From NCBI GenBank assembly GCA_025667525.1, contig JANFOE010000050.1:744001-808000 (forward strand): DNA of 64,000 nucleotides. Direction: 5' to 3'. Position 1 is the first letter of the stretch; every line of letters begins with the position of its first letter. The notes beneath the pieces were generated by a model. It made no database searches. It was not told where the DNA came from and saw nothing but the letters and a program-made list of their open reading frames with translations. The stretch comes from Glebionis coronaria. Its lineage: Eukaryota > Streptophyta > Magnoliopsida > Asterales > Asteraceae. The translations under genes were made by a program, and so were the position numbers. Positions 11,351 to 21,958 of this stretch are shown piece after piece.

Positions 11351-12164
11351 TTAGTTTTTTTTAAAAAAAAATTGGAATTTTTATTAAATTCCAAATTTTA
11401 CAAATTTAACCCTCTACAATGGAATAATGTAAATACAAGAATTATATAAAAAAAACTAAATTAAAGGACTTGAATTGTCATAAACAACAAATGTATGTAA
11501 ATAAAGAGAACTTTATTAATTGGAAGGATTAAAATTGTCAAATAAATATTTCGAATCAAATTTGATTTTATTAAACTTGTCGCCACAATGTAAACCAAGC
11601 TCCAACAATCGCGTTCAACTCTTTCTTATCCTTGTAGGCATTCTGTTACACAGAAGTATACAAAATATTTAGACCAACATAAAAACAACCTAACTTCAGC
11701 TAAAATAACCAAACATATATGTAAATAGCCAAACATCGAAAACAAGCAAACTACTCACTTACAGCCTAGCAAATAAGAGAAAATCAAAACATTGCATTTA
11801 ATTTTAATGAGACAAAGAAACATTGTCCCATGCTCCTGTACTTGTAAAATTCCAATATCACATGAAGATCAAGACTTTCATATAAAGCACCACACCCTAT
11901 TTCCATTTTTATTTAAGAAACTGCACTTTATAGTGCGAAGTTTAAAGAAACCACAAACAGCACTACACTTTATATCGATTAGATGTGAGGGACCACGTTA
12001 CCTGTGTTAACTATAGAAACAGTAAATTGGTCCCTCGAGCGGAATCATATATAAACCATTGTCCCTTGTTTGTAATTTTTGTAAACAGACTTGAACAGAT
12101 ATAGGCATAACGTATCTGAAGAAATTTTTACATATTCCAATTCTTCACTTTGTGAATGCATTAC
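11351..12164. other. CACTA interior, left part
   Basis: This is AT-rich DNA with no convincing gene. One short stretch, 11571-11642 on the minus strand, reads as a possible final exon: it is preceded by an acceptor-like AACAG, is open for 23 codons (ending WFTLWRQV), then TAA. I do not recognise it. The remainder shows nothing else. Confidence 0.5.
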
Positions 12165-14190
12165 CTATGGAATCAAGCCCGCCTGTTTTGTCTTGAACAG
12201 CATCTTTAAGCTGACATTTTCCGAGAACCTTCAATAGCATAAAAACATGAATTTTGCATATTTTGTTCATTGATAAACATAAGCCAATTGCTTAATACAT
12301 ATAAAATCTGAGATTTACCTCCCATATTTCTTGATCTGTATGTTGACACAAGGGATCCAAATTGTATCTAACAGTTCCATTGAAAAGTGTAGGATCTTGA
12401 GGTATGACCCCAAAACGTGACCTCAAATCATGAAGTCCAACAGTAGAAATATTTATCCCGTCAACAATAATTTTACCACCAGCAGGTTCCACCAGACGAA
12501 ACAAAGCACCAATGAGCGTAGTCTTCCCACTACCTGTCCTCCCAACAATACCAATCTTGTGGCCTCCTTGAAATGTACAAGTCACCCCTCGAAGAACAAG
12601 AGGCGCATCGGGGCGGTACCTAATCATTTATAGTCCAAGATATACTAAATGTTATACTAAAGATAGGAAGTTTATCATTTATAGCTAGTAGTATGTGCAG
12701 ATTTGACGGTTTTGATAACATGCTCAAATGGGTTCGTGTCAAGATGAGTAGTTTTTCTATGAGGTTGTGTTCACTAAAATCCATTTTAGGTGACTTTTGA
12801 CCCGTTGATGATTAGCAAGTTATATGTATTTAGTAGAAAAAATAATTTAAAACAATTGATTGGTACACGCCAACAAAAGAGAAGGAAAGTGCGATACTTT
12901 CAGTCAATTAACCATGGTTAATTTTATAATTTGACCCATTAGAGACGCGTCTGGGTAACATGTTTAACTGCTAAAGTTTCAAAAGGTTGTGACTTATACC
13001 TGCAAATCTTGAATTTCGACTTTACCCGCGTTGGGCCAACTAGCAGGGGGGCGATTCTCTTCTATCACAATAGGAGCTTCACTCGGTAAATGCATGTACT
13101 GATGGACCCGTTCAACTGAGATGATATAATTGACCAATGTGCACTGGTTTTGAATGGACATAACAAGTGACATGTTTAAAGAGAGCCCATACGATATTGC
13201 CATTCCAATAAAACCTGCAAAATGAAAGATTTAATACGTAAATATATATACAACCAAGCATCCTTTCTAAAAGAAAAGAGTAAAAGCAAGAATCATACCA
13301 GAACTGAAAGTTCCAGGTGGAAGCAACACCATGCAGAGTCCTGAAGCTGATAAAACAGTTGCGCTGATTGTTTCTAGCCGTTGGATCAACCAATTGTTTG
13401 CAGCAAAAGTGTGCAGATAAGGACTAGCATTTATGTCAACAATTTTAAGACTTTTTCAAAGAACCGGTCTTCTTGTTTGAAAGCTCTTATTGTCATGGCT
13501 CCTGCCACTGATTCCGCAAGATGGTTTGCGACCAAAGATTTTGTTGTCCCATTGATCCGCATCAGCATTTTTGAAGTCGAGAAGTAGTACCTCTGTGCAC
13601 AATATGTTTCATATTCATCAGATGACCATGCCCTTCAATTCAGTTTTACAGTACTAAATGTAAACTAATCTATAGGTTAGTATCATATGAAAGATAAATC
13701 ATACCTATAAGCGGAGTGCCACATAAACTAGTGGAATCGAGACAAACAGGACTTGCCAGGTAACAAAGATTAACACCCACATATTTGCAAAGAAATTTGA
13801 AGTGGCAGCGAGAGCAAATATCATATTAAATGGAATATCAAGATCAATGATACTCAAATCAACTGAAACCTATATAAAACCAAAACACTTGCAATTAGCT
13901 CGCCACTTCAACAACAATTCAAAAAGAAGAAAAACTTAATTTCAGTAACATTTACCCTGCTTAGTATCCTACCCAAAGGGGTAGAATTATAAAACGACAT
14001 TGGTGCGCGGAATAGAGAGATCAATAGCCCCCAATGCAACTGTGAAGAGTGATCTAACAAGTAAAAACCCGATTGCTATGACGCCGCAGCAGAGAGTTCA
14101 TCAGCCCGAGACAGGTTTTTCTGCAGGATCACCGCTCATAATAATTGGTCTCCTTTTTCTTTGGGCTCTATGTTGGAACTGAGGTAATCC
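12165..14190 (-). pseudogene. Captured ABCC/MRP-type ABC transporter fragment (TMD2-NBD2)
   Basis: This is the C-terminal half of a plant multidrug-resistance-associated ABC transporter with introns retained. Exons on the minus strand, judged from GT-AG borders: up to about 14190 down to 13956 ([20 protein letters not shown]), 13869-13705 (FNMIFALAATSNFFANMWV), 13592-13299 ([20 protein letters not shown]), 13214-13000 ([20 protein letters not shown]), 12619-12319 and 12228-12165 (LGKCQLKDAVQDKTGGLDS). The 12619-12319 exon is the nucleotide-binding domain with Walker [10 protein letters not shown] and Q-loop IPQDPTLF; the ABC signature and Walker B lie beyond the captured end. Lesions: an in-frame TAG at the end of the 13869-13705 exon and a lost base near 13440 causing a frameshift. 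Not functional as a transporter; subfamily call firm, exact paralogue unknown. Confidence 0.88.
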
Positions 14191-15224
14191 AGGCATGTAA
14201 AAGTTCTTGATCCTAACATCTACTCCCAAGTTTATCAGGATTGGCTGGTCTAAAAGCTAGAAGCCATTCCTTAAAACGAGAAAAAAAAAACGGAAGTCAA
14301 AAATTAGGTGTGTTGATCTTTTCCTTTAAATACTGACTCACTTGTCAACTGTATGGGGGTTTCGATGGTGTTTAGGTTGAGTGGTGTTCCAGCGGCGGCT
14401 GGTGGTTGATGAAGGACGAGCGGCGGCGGCGGACGAGGGTGGCCGACGGCTAGAGTAGCCTGACATGGTGGTGGCGGCTGCCACAATAAGATGAAGGATG
14501 TGTGTGTTTTATTTTTAGGTTTAGGGTTGGAGGAAATGAGTTGAAAATTAATATAGTAATTATTAATATTAAGAATAAAGTGTAAGGTGGGAATAGTTGA
14601 GGGTTTAATTTGTAATTTTTGTTATAACTTTCGTTAATTAATAGTTTGGGGCTCGTTTATGATAGTCGTTAAAAGATGATTCGAGACATGAAATTTGCGT
14701 CTTTTACTTCAAAATGATTTTTCCATTAAATTAGAGTATTTACGCGACTAATTTTTGTTATCGTCTACCTTTTAATTTAAAAATGGTTATTATTTATCGT
14801 TTAGATCGAATAGTTATGTTCAAAGAAAAGTAAAATTCAACTTGATTGTTCTCGTTTTCAACATGCGGTATTAAAAACTAAAATAAAAGTATCTGATAAT
14901 TCAATAAACCTTTTTATCAATATTTCTGGAAAATTAAATGTAAATTTAATTTGTATCGTCTCAGTTCTCAGATTTTGTGCCATATTTTACAATATGTAAA
15001 ATAAACTCTCGTTTTTGAATCAAATAACTTTGATGTCTCTCGAAATGAATTTCGATTATTAAATAATATAATTTATTATGTTTTAAAGCCTGGAAAATTC
15101 CTGATTGTGACAATAGGGGCTTACAAGCTTATTTGATTTCGGCTTATAACAAGTATGTACCATTTAGTCCTTATGATTTTAAGTTTAAAAAAAATGTAAC
15201 CACAATCTATTAAAATAAAACAAG
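14191..15224. other. CACTA interior, right part
   Basis: This begins with a possible degenerate continuation of the captured gene (14190-14290). A GC-rich, Pro/Gly-codon patch follows (14380-14480), and then AT-rich DNA without ORFs. Nothing else is recognised. Confidence 0.5.
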
Positions 15225-15528
15225 ACTGGTTTTTTAAAAACCAATGTCTTAAAATGTGTAAAAATACTGGTTTTTTTTATAAAAAATGGTGTCCATAAAA
15301 CAAACACATAGAGACATGTTGTTACGTAAAAACCAATGTCTTTACTTTTATAAAAAGACTGGTTGCATCTTAAAAACCAGTTTCTTTAAAATTCACATTA
15401 TGGAGACTGGTTTTTTTCAAGAAAACCAGTTTCCATGCATTCCCTTCCCACCATTTTTGATCATAGAGACATGTTTTTTCATAACCAGTCTTTTTAAGGG
15501 GGTCTCTTTAGCGTTTTGTGTAGTAGTG
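15225..15528. repeat. CACTA right sub-terminal and terminal repeats
   Basis: There are repeated AGACTGGTTTT / AAAACCAGTCT units in both orientations, then the inverted terminus ending TTTTGTGTAGTAGTG at 15528. This mirrors the left end. Confidence 0.88.
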
Positions 15529-16496
15529 TTTAATTTTGAGCAGTATCTTCAAATCCATGACCACACTCTATGGGAAATTATTGAATATGGAAACGCATTA
15601 AATAAGGCTGCCAAAACTGCAGCTGCTATCTTGGCAAGATCAACTCCAGGCTCAAGTGAAGCTGATCGAAAAGAAAAACCTGAAGATGGGAGAGCTGTCT
15701 CAGTTGAGGACATAGCAAAGAGAAGGAATGACATGAAAACCCTAAGCATCCTCAAACTCTCTTTGGGACAAGCCAATCAGCACAAGTATAGAGGCTATGA
15801 TTCTGCAAAAGACTTTGGGCAGCCCTTCAAGTTGCTTATGGTGGTAATGATGATACTGCCTCCAAGAAAAAGAAGCAACTCTTGCATGAATATGCTGTAT
15901 TTAAAGCCCTTCCCAATGAAAAGCTAAGTGGAGTGAGAAGCAGACTTCTTGACATTACAAGCAAGTTGTCATTCATGGGAACAGTGCATGATGATGCTGA
16001 TATCATCACCACTTTCCTTGAAAGTCTTGGTGATACATGGAAGATTGAAGCAAGATCTATGATTGCTAATAATACTCACAAAGTTCCACCTTTGATGATG
16101 TTTACAATAAACTAAGGCTTGTAGAGAGTGAGATCCTTTTGGATCAAGGAAGCAAGTCTACCAATGGCAATATGGCCTTCTTCTCACATAGTGAAGGTCA
16201 ATTTAATCAAAGGGAATCATACATGCACCCCGTTACTGGATCACCTTGTGTTAATGTTGGATCAAGCTTTGTCAGCGCCTCACATTCAGACGCTGACACA
16301 TACAATGTTGACTCACCAAGAGTTAAGCATGCTGGTATTGATCTAGATACAGTGTGTGCATACATTGGTTCATTGCCCAATGGTTCAGTGATTACATATG
16401 AGGACCTTGAGAAAATTAGTGATGAGCACTTGGAAGAGATGGACATAAAGTGGAATATGGCACTTGCTAGCATAAGGGCCAATAGATGGAATAGAA
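15529..16496 (+). pseudogene. Sirevirus-like gag, central fragment
   Basis: This is the continuation of gag after the CACTA insertion: NFEQYLQIHDHTLWEIIEYG, a Lys/Glu-rich insert, NDMKTLSILKLSLGQANQHK, then after a frame change near 15810 LWAALQVAYGG, LLHEYAVFKALPNEKLSGVR and TTFLESLGDTWKIEA. After another frame change near 16095 it reads SEILLDQGSKSTNGN through ISDEHLEEMDIKWNMALASI to the break at 16496. This is the capsid-like Retrotrans_gag/UBN2-type domain of plant copia elements. It is cut at TAGAA (16492-16496) by the copia derivative; the next gag residues are found inverted at 21639-20821. Confidence 0.87.
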
Positions 16497-16774
16497 TGTT
16501 GGAAATTTACTTTATGTGACAACATTTAAGAATTCCCATTAGTTATCATAGTCACACACGCTTAGATTAGACTAGGTACAATGTATAGTTAAGTGCGTTG
16601 TGTGGCTATATATACCCCTCCTAGGCTTCCACGGAGGGGTGTTGATTGTGTTTTCATTTCTTGTTTAATACATATTTTCTATTTTCACACACAACCTCTC
16701 TTCTCTCTCAACTCAACAACGGCTTCCACCTTCCACCACCCACCGAGACCACCAGATTAGCTAAAATCAAATCT
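16497..16774 (+). repeat. Left terminal block (putative 5' LTR) of copia derivative A
   Basis: This starts TGTTGGAAAT. It has a TATA stretch (CTATATATA, about 16600) followed at once by a hairpin CCCCTCC / GGAGGGG, the layout of an LTR promoter. The right end at TCTACA (about 16774) is a guess; an intact primer site is not seen. It is unlike the 3' LTR in sequence. Confidence 0.5.
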
Positions 16775-16779
16775 ACAAC

Positions 16780-17647
16780 TGGCTATATATCTCAGAGTCC
16801 CAGATGCATCTTTATCAATCAATCCACGAATGCCCTTGAATCGCTAAAGAAGTACAAGATGGAATCTTACGACCCCGTGGATACTCCAATGGTGGAACAA
16901 ACTAAACTTGATGCAGATCCACATGGAATTACCGTTGATCCGACACTTTATCGTGGAATGATCGGTACTCTTCTGTATATCACAGCTAGTCGACCTGATC
17001 TTCAGTTCGCTATATGTATGTGTGCTCGGTATCAAACTCGACCTACTGAGTTACACTTGGCTACTCTGAAATGGATCTTTCGATATCTTAAAGGAACCAT
17101 TAATCGGGGACTTTGGTATTCGAAGGAATCTTCGATTGCACTAATGGCATTTGCAGATGCGGATCATGCGGGTTGTCAAGATACAAGGCGTAGCACGAGT
17201 GGAACTTTGCAACTACTAGGAGAGCGACTAATCAGTTGGGCATCGAAAAGGCAGAAAAGCGATGCAATTTCAAGTACGGAAGCAGAATACATATCTATGT
17301 CCGGTTGCTGTCATCAAATTCTTTGGGTGAGATCGCAATTAACCGACTATGGTCTAGGTTTCAACAAAATTCCGATGTACTGTGAAAACAAGAGTGCAAT
17401 TGCCTTATGCTGCAACAACGTTTAATTCTCCCGGTCGAAGCACATTGACATTCGCTACCACTGCATCAAGGAGCAAGTGGAAAATTGAGTGATCGAGCTT
17501 TACTTTGTCCGATCTGAGTATCAATTGGTGGATATTTTCACGAAGGCTTTAGATCGCGCTCGAATTGAATTTTTGGCCGACAAGCTAGGAATGAGAACCT
17601 TCTCGCCTGAGACTCTAAAGGAATTGGCAGATGAAGCGAAAGAATAG
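16780..17647 (+). pseudogene. Copia derivative A, RT C-terminus and RNase H
   Basis: This reads from the end of the copia RT domain ([54 protein letters not shown]) through RNase H ([53 protein letters not shown]) to the pol terminus (LVDIFTKALDRARIEFL, ending ADEAKE at a TAG, 17645-17647). RNase H would degrade the RNA of the RNA-DNA hybrid. Two stops interrupt it, at 17423-17425 and 17486-17488. The RT palm is absent; the reading enters from the terminal block at about 16780. Confidence 0.85.
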
Positions 17648-20494
17648 TGATGGTAAACTATTCTCCATATCCTTGGTGCTCATCTGTGTATATTGTTTAT
17701 ATTTTTATCCACAAAAGCAAAATACAAAAATATAAAACCATATAAAAACCATAAAAATTGAAAAATTTAGAAAAATCCAACAATATTTTTTACTTTATTT
17801 TTCAAAGGCATGCCTTTTGGTACGATAATATTTACGGCCTTAGAAATGTTGATTAATATTGACACGACGCCATAAATAGAGTTCGTACAAAAGTTGTAAA
17901 TATTTCATAAAACATGCCTATATGGCTTGTAGTTATTTCAGACTGCAACCTGGTTTTCACATTAAAGTCAAGTATTTCTTATGAAAGCTTTGGCTCAACA
18001 ACGGGAATTAATTTTCTCGGGCAAGGTTTACTTTAAAACCTTGTAAGGGATCAAGTTTACTTTATAACTTGGTCTAACACAAATATATGTATGTTTCAGT
18101 GCATTTATTTGTTAAAACAAGAGAAGTCTTGTTTTTATGAAGATATCATCTCTACAACCATAGCAATCTACAATTGGTATCTACATACTCGACGATGCGA
18201 CTACTCAACCGACGACTACAACTCTTTCAATAGAACACGGGTCAACAATTGAGGGGGAGCAATTGTCAAGCATTCAGAATCTTCGATGCCGAACGTGCGA
18301 AGCTCACTAACTGGTGTCAAGACGACAATACCAATCGTACACGTAGTGTCAAGAGATGACTTCAGACGTGACGAGGCGACCAACATATGCTGACAAGAAC
18401 CATTTGATCTTATCATATGGTGTTCTCATCAATCAGGTCCAACCTTGTTAATTTTTTCTAATATGGTGAATATGTGATCATGTTACAAATCGGTATCATA
18501 TCTCATACATTTGGTATCATGAAGATAAATGGACTTGCATTTTTCTTCCCAAAACCTTTGTTAAAACTTCATTAAATCAATTGATATTAAAAACATCGAT
18601 TGGGTTAATATTTTTAATATGGGGGAGAAAATGTGATTTAATATGGGATATTATCACAAATGGTTTGACTTAATGTGCTGGCTCATCCCGACATATGCGA
18701 AATGTTTTCGAATATCATGGCATATGTTAAGGGGGAGCAAAATGGATTTGCATATCAAAATGGATTTCATGGTGATTTATACTTACCTAAAACCCATTTA
18801 TTCCACGACGATGAAGATTCTGGTGACATAAGGATGGTAGGATAGGTTAAGTCCTATGATTCTTCCAAAACCGGAGGAATCTTCCCAAGGACATTCCATA
18901 GCTAGAAATAGTAGTCCTTAGGAAAGATGGAGAAAGAATATGAACGTAGCTGAATGTCGACCAAGTACTTAAGTTAGCACTGGAACAATCACAACAAGGT
19001 GCTAGTTATGACGTATTGGTAAGCATTGAAGGGGTTGAAAAATGAAAAAGAATTGTAAAGATAAAGGGTGTAAAGAAAGAAGCCCTCCTTACAACTTTAG
19101 GCAGAAACCGGGTCAACACATATGCTATTGAAATCATTTAAATGATGCTCGATATTGAAGATAGACATTAGTGATTCAATGCACAACCCATCCCATCTAA
19201 CTCAGATATCTCTCAAAAGGTATTTGTTTTAATCACACGGAGACAACACGTTATTTGTCGATTTATTCACTCTGAATATATTGATATTGAAAAGGTGGCA
19301 CTCCTCTCCAGCCTCCGATCACTAAAATCGAAAGTGCACGATCGAGTCTAGAGCCATTTGATATCATCCAATATCTCATTAGGTCACACTTACATAATTC
19401 CTTGCTTCTTCACACACTGTGAAAAGTAAGAAAGATTTTAAGAGTCCTACGCAAAATCTTCATGATCTTGCCTGAACATCCGAGTAATACGAGAGTATTT
19501 ACAATGAAGATGGAAATCCTTCTTGAGCGAATATCAAAAAGCTCATGGTAGGTGACTTGTGCGATTCTTTATGAATCACACTTGTGATAACTGGAAAGCA
19601 ACAGTGGTTTAATTCTTTGCTGAACTTAAACACGTTCCAGGCCTTTACGCAATATCTAAGTGATCTTGCCAGAACACTCAGAGTGATACCTTAGTATTCA
19701 CAATGATGAGTGGAAATCCTTCTAGTGTTAACCTTAAACAGCACTTGGTAGGTAACTTGGAGGATTCAATATGAATCAAGCTCGTGACAACTGGAAAGCA
19801 ACGATGGTGCGATTCTTTAATGAATCAAACTTGTTCCAGGAATCAGAATTGACGGATTCAATCATGCGGATAATATTATCCAAATGACTCACTCTTTACG
19901 TTCGAAGTCAGCTTTGGACGGTCGAGTAAAGAGAACGGGTTTACCCGCAAAATCTTGTCAAGGAGATTTTTAATTAAATCTACCTGCCACAAGTACGATA
20001 TTTTACATCGTCCAACGGTCTTCACCGACCGGAGGTAAAATGCTACCGAATTAGAATGAAATGTTCAAAGCCATTTCGTTCGTGTCTACTTATGTTGCGG
20101 CATATGAAGACGGTGGCGTTGCAGAATCCAAGAAGAAGTCGTCCCCACATGCTTATACTTTATGTACTTAATACCTCATCTAATTCAAGAAAGCCTAAAA
20201 GTTAAGTCTTCTGCTGTATCGAAATCTGAAGCTTTCAAAAATTACGAAGGTATAAGTATGTGGGACATGGTGTCACGAAGAGGCGAAGATCACAAGTGAT
20301 GGATGCACGAGATCAAGGCAAGAGATTAATGCTAAAGATTGATATCAAAGATCACATCAGCATGTTCACCAGAAAATAAAAGGAAAAGAAAGACGAAGAC
20401 TACGAGCTCAAGACAAGCATAGTATGCTAGGTTTATCTCATTATTGTAACTTGGGTAATGCCCTTGTTTGGAGTGACCTCCCTTAGGGGGAGAT
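17648..20494 (+). other. Long non-coding 3' region of copia derivative A
   Basis: This is 2.85 kb between the pol stop and the 3' LTR without a credible ORF. It contains four GGGGGAG purine tracts (about 18244, 18622, 18731 and 20487), the last directly before the 3' LTR and so the likely polypurine tract. It also holds a diverged 195 bp tandem duplication (19448-19840). Confidence 0.7.
19448..19840 (+). repeat. Diverged 195 bp tandem duplication
   Basis: The two units, 19448-19641 and 19644-19840, share blocks such as TGATCTTGCC, TGGAAATCCTTCT, TGGTAGGT, AACTGGAAAGCAAC and GTTCCAGG in the same order and spacing, with many substitutions between them. Confidence 0.75.
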
Positions 20495-20815
20495 TGTTGG
20501 AAATACGTTTTACATATTAAGAAGGATCGGTCACTCCATTAATTGTCCATGTAATAGCTCGTACTTTAGTTACTTATCATTATTTAACAAACAAACCCAA
20601 GCCTAGCCTACAACATGTGTAGGCCGGCCCAAATGTAAGCCCAAGCCCATGACAAGGGCTTGGGTATATAAACCCTCTCCTTTGATGGAGAGGGTAGTGG
20701 TTTTCATATTTTACACATAGTTCTCATTAGTTTCTCTCTCTAGAATTGTGTGAAATCCACCATCTTTCTATCTCTTTCTCTTTCTAAAACATAAGCAAGA
20801 TTTACATATCCTACA
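20495..20815 (+). repeat. 3' LTR of copia derivative A (recombinant)
   Basis: This 321 bp LTR starts TGTTGGAAATACG and ends ATATCCTACA. A TATA box (GTATATAAA, 20664-20672) runs into a hairpin ACCCTCTCC / GGAGAGGGT (20672-20695). It is the near-identical inverted partner of 21645-21958 and is followed by TTGGA. Confidence 0.88.
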
Positions 20816-21644
20816 TTGGAGTTCTGGTATACCAGTCCAAGACAAATCCTTTCTAAGGACACCATAGAAGTTCCCAGCAGGAGGTGGAACACCAGCATAC
20901 TCTTTCATCCCAATCCCACTCCTATCCCTAGAATCCCTTTGTTCACTAACTCATTTTTCTAGGGTTTGTGAAGCTTTATCAAATTTTTGAATTTTAAGAT
21001 CTACATTATCTTTGTTTTTGATAGCCTCATCTAACTTAGCTTGTAAAACACCATTGGATCTTTCCAAAATGTTTCTAACCTCAACACTAGCATTTAAATT
21101 ATGAGTTAAAATATTGATTTGATCTTTTAGGTCAAACTCCATTTTCTTTTATTCAGCCACAGTCTTTTCAATTTGAGTAAGAGCAAGTTGATAATTAGAT
21201 AACTTGCATCTTTCATTAACAACATCTGCTGTTAATTTTAAGACTTCTTTGTTAAGATTTTCAGTATTTATACGACAACCCTTACTACAAAATGCATCAT
21301 CATATACCTCATTGTCTGATGAAGATGAAGAATGTGACATGAGTGCATAGTGAACATTCTCCTCTTCTTCCTTTTCTACAACGAAAGCCTTGTTCTCTTC
21401 CTCATCCTTGGCCAAAAAGCTCCAATCCCATCCAACACCATCTATGTCTTGCATGGCAACCATAGCTTTTGTATCTTCAACCTTGACGATTTGGCTAGAA
21501 GGCTTTCCAGCATCAGACCTTCTAGGAGATCTACACTCTCTCATAAAGTGACCCATTCTATGGCAATTGTAACACTCAACCTTGGATTTATCAAACCCAG
21601 CAGTGTCTTTAGCATTAAAAGTCATCTTCTTCCTGAATCTTCTA
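20816..21644 (-). pseudogene. Inverted segment of the Sirevirus-like gag (zinc knuckle and coiled coil)
   Basis: Read on the minus strand from 21639 this gives RRFRKKMTFNAKDTAGFDK, the nucleocapsid knuckle CYNCHRMGHFMREC (CX2CX4HX4C, RNA binding), an acidic Ser-rich part, and a Leu/Lys coil to about 20951, then PPPAGNFYGVL and TGIPELQ at the break. Both edges fit the plus-strand gag: the start continues from 16496 and the end continues at 21964 with EEEFIPPPRVLT. So this 829 bp piece was once collinear and has been inverted together with its flanking LTR halves. A stop lies at 21149-21151. Confidence 0.9.
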
Positions 21645-21958
21645 TGTAGGATATGTAAATCCTGCTTATGTTTTAGAGAGAGAAAGAGATAGAAAGATGG
21701 TGGATTTCACACAATTCTAGAGAGAGAAACTAATGAAAACTATGTGTAAAATATGAAAACCACTACCCTCTCCATTAAAGGAGAGGGTTTATATACCCAA
21801 GCCCTTGTCATGGGCTTGGGCTTACATTTGGGCCGGCCTACACATGTTGTAGGCTAGGCTTAGGTTTGATTGTTGATAAGAAACTAAACTACGAGCTATT
21901 ACATGGACTATTAATGGAGTGACCGATCCTTCTTAATATGTAAAACGTATTTCCAACA
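21645..21958 (-). repeat. Inverted LTR B (recombinant solo LTR)
   Basis: This is a 314 bp LTR in minus orientation, TGTAGGATAT to TTTCCAACA on the plus strand, nearly identical to 20495-20815. It is flanked by TTCTA (21640-21644) on the left and TCCAA (21959-21963) on the right. These duplications pair with TAGAA at 16492 and TTGGA at 20816, not with each other. Confidence 0.9.

Larger units (their letters stand above)
11069..15528. mobile_element. CACTA (EnSpm) transposon, non-autonomous, carrying host gene fragments
   Basis: This 4460 bp element has CACTACTACA at the left end and the inverted TGTAGTAGTG at the right. It is flanked by the 3 bp duplication TTT (11066-11068 and 15529-15531), as expected for the superfamily. 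Both ends carry many short direct and inverted copies of an AGACTGGTTTT motif (11090-11345 and 15225-15500), the sub-terminal transposase-binding repeats typical of CACTA elements. No transposase ORF is present. The interior holds a multi-exon ABC transporter fragment on the minus strand, so it is a gene-capturing derivative dependent on an autonomous relative. Confidence 0.92.
16497..20815 (+). mobile_element. Copia derivative A with unlike LTRs
   Basis: This element starts TGTTGGAAAT at 16497 after TAGAA and ends CCTACA at 20815. It holds only the 3' part of pol (16780-17647) and a long non-coding region; gag, protease and integrase are missing, so it is non-autonomous. Its left terminal block does not resemble its right LTR (20495-20815) beyond the first ten bases. 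Its right-hand duplication is TTGGA rather than TAGAA, because its 3' LTR recombined with the inverted LTR at 21645-21958. Confidence 0.75.

Noticed and set aside
14304..14486. Proline-rich minus-strand ORF in the CACTA element
   Set aside because: Low-complexity, GC-rich patch; no domain, no splice context linking it convincingly to the captured transporter.
20495..21958. Large inverted repeat that could be a foldback transposon or hairpin locus
   Set aside because: The arms have LTR structure (TG/CA ends, TATA box), and the loop is inverted gag; swapped duplications explain it better as recombined LTRs.
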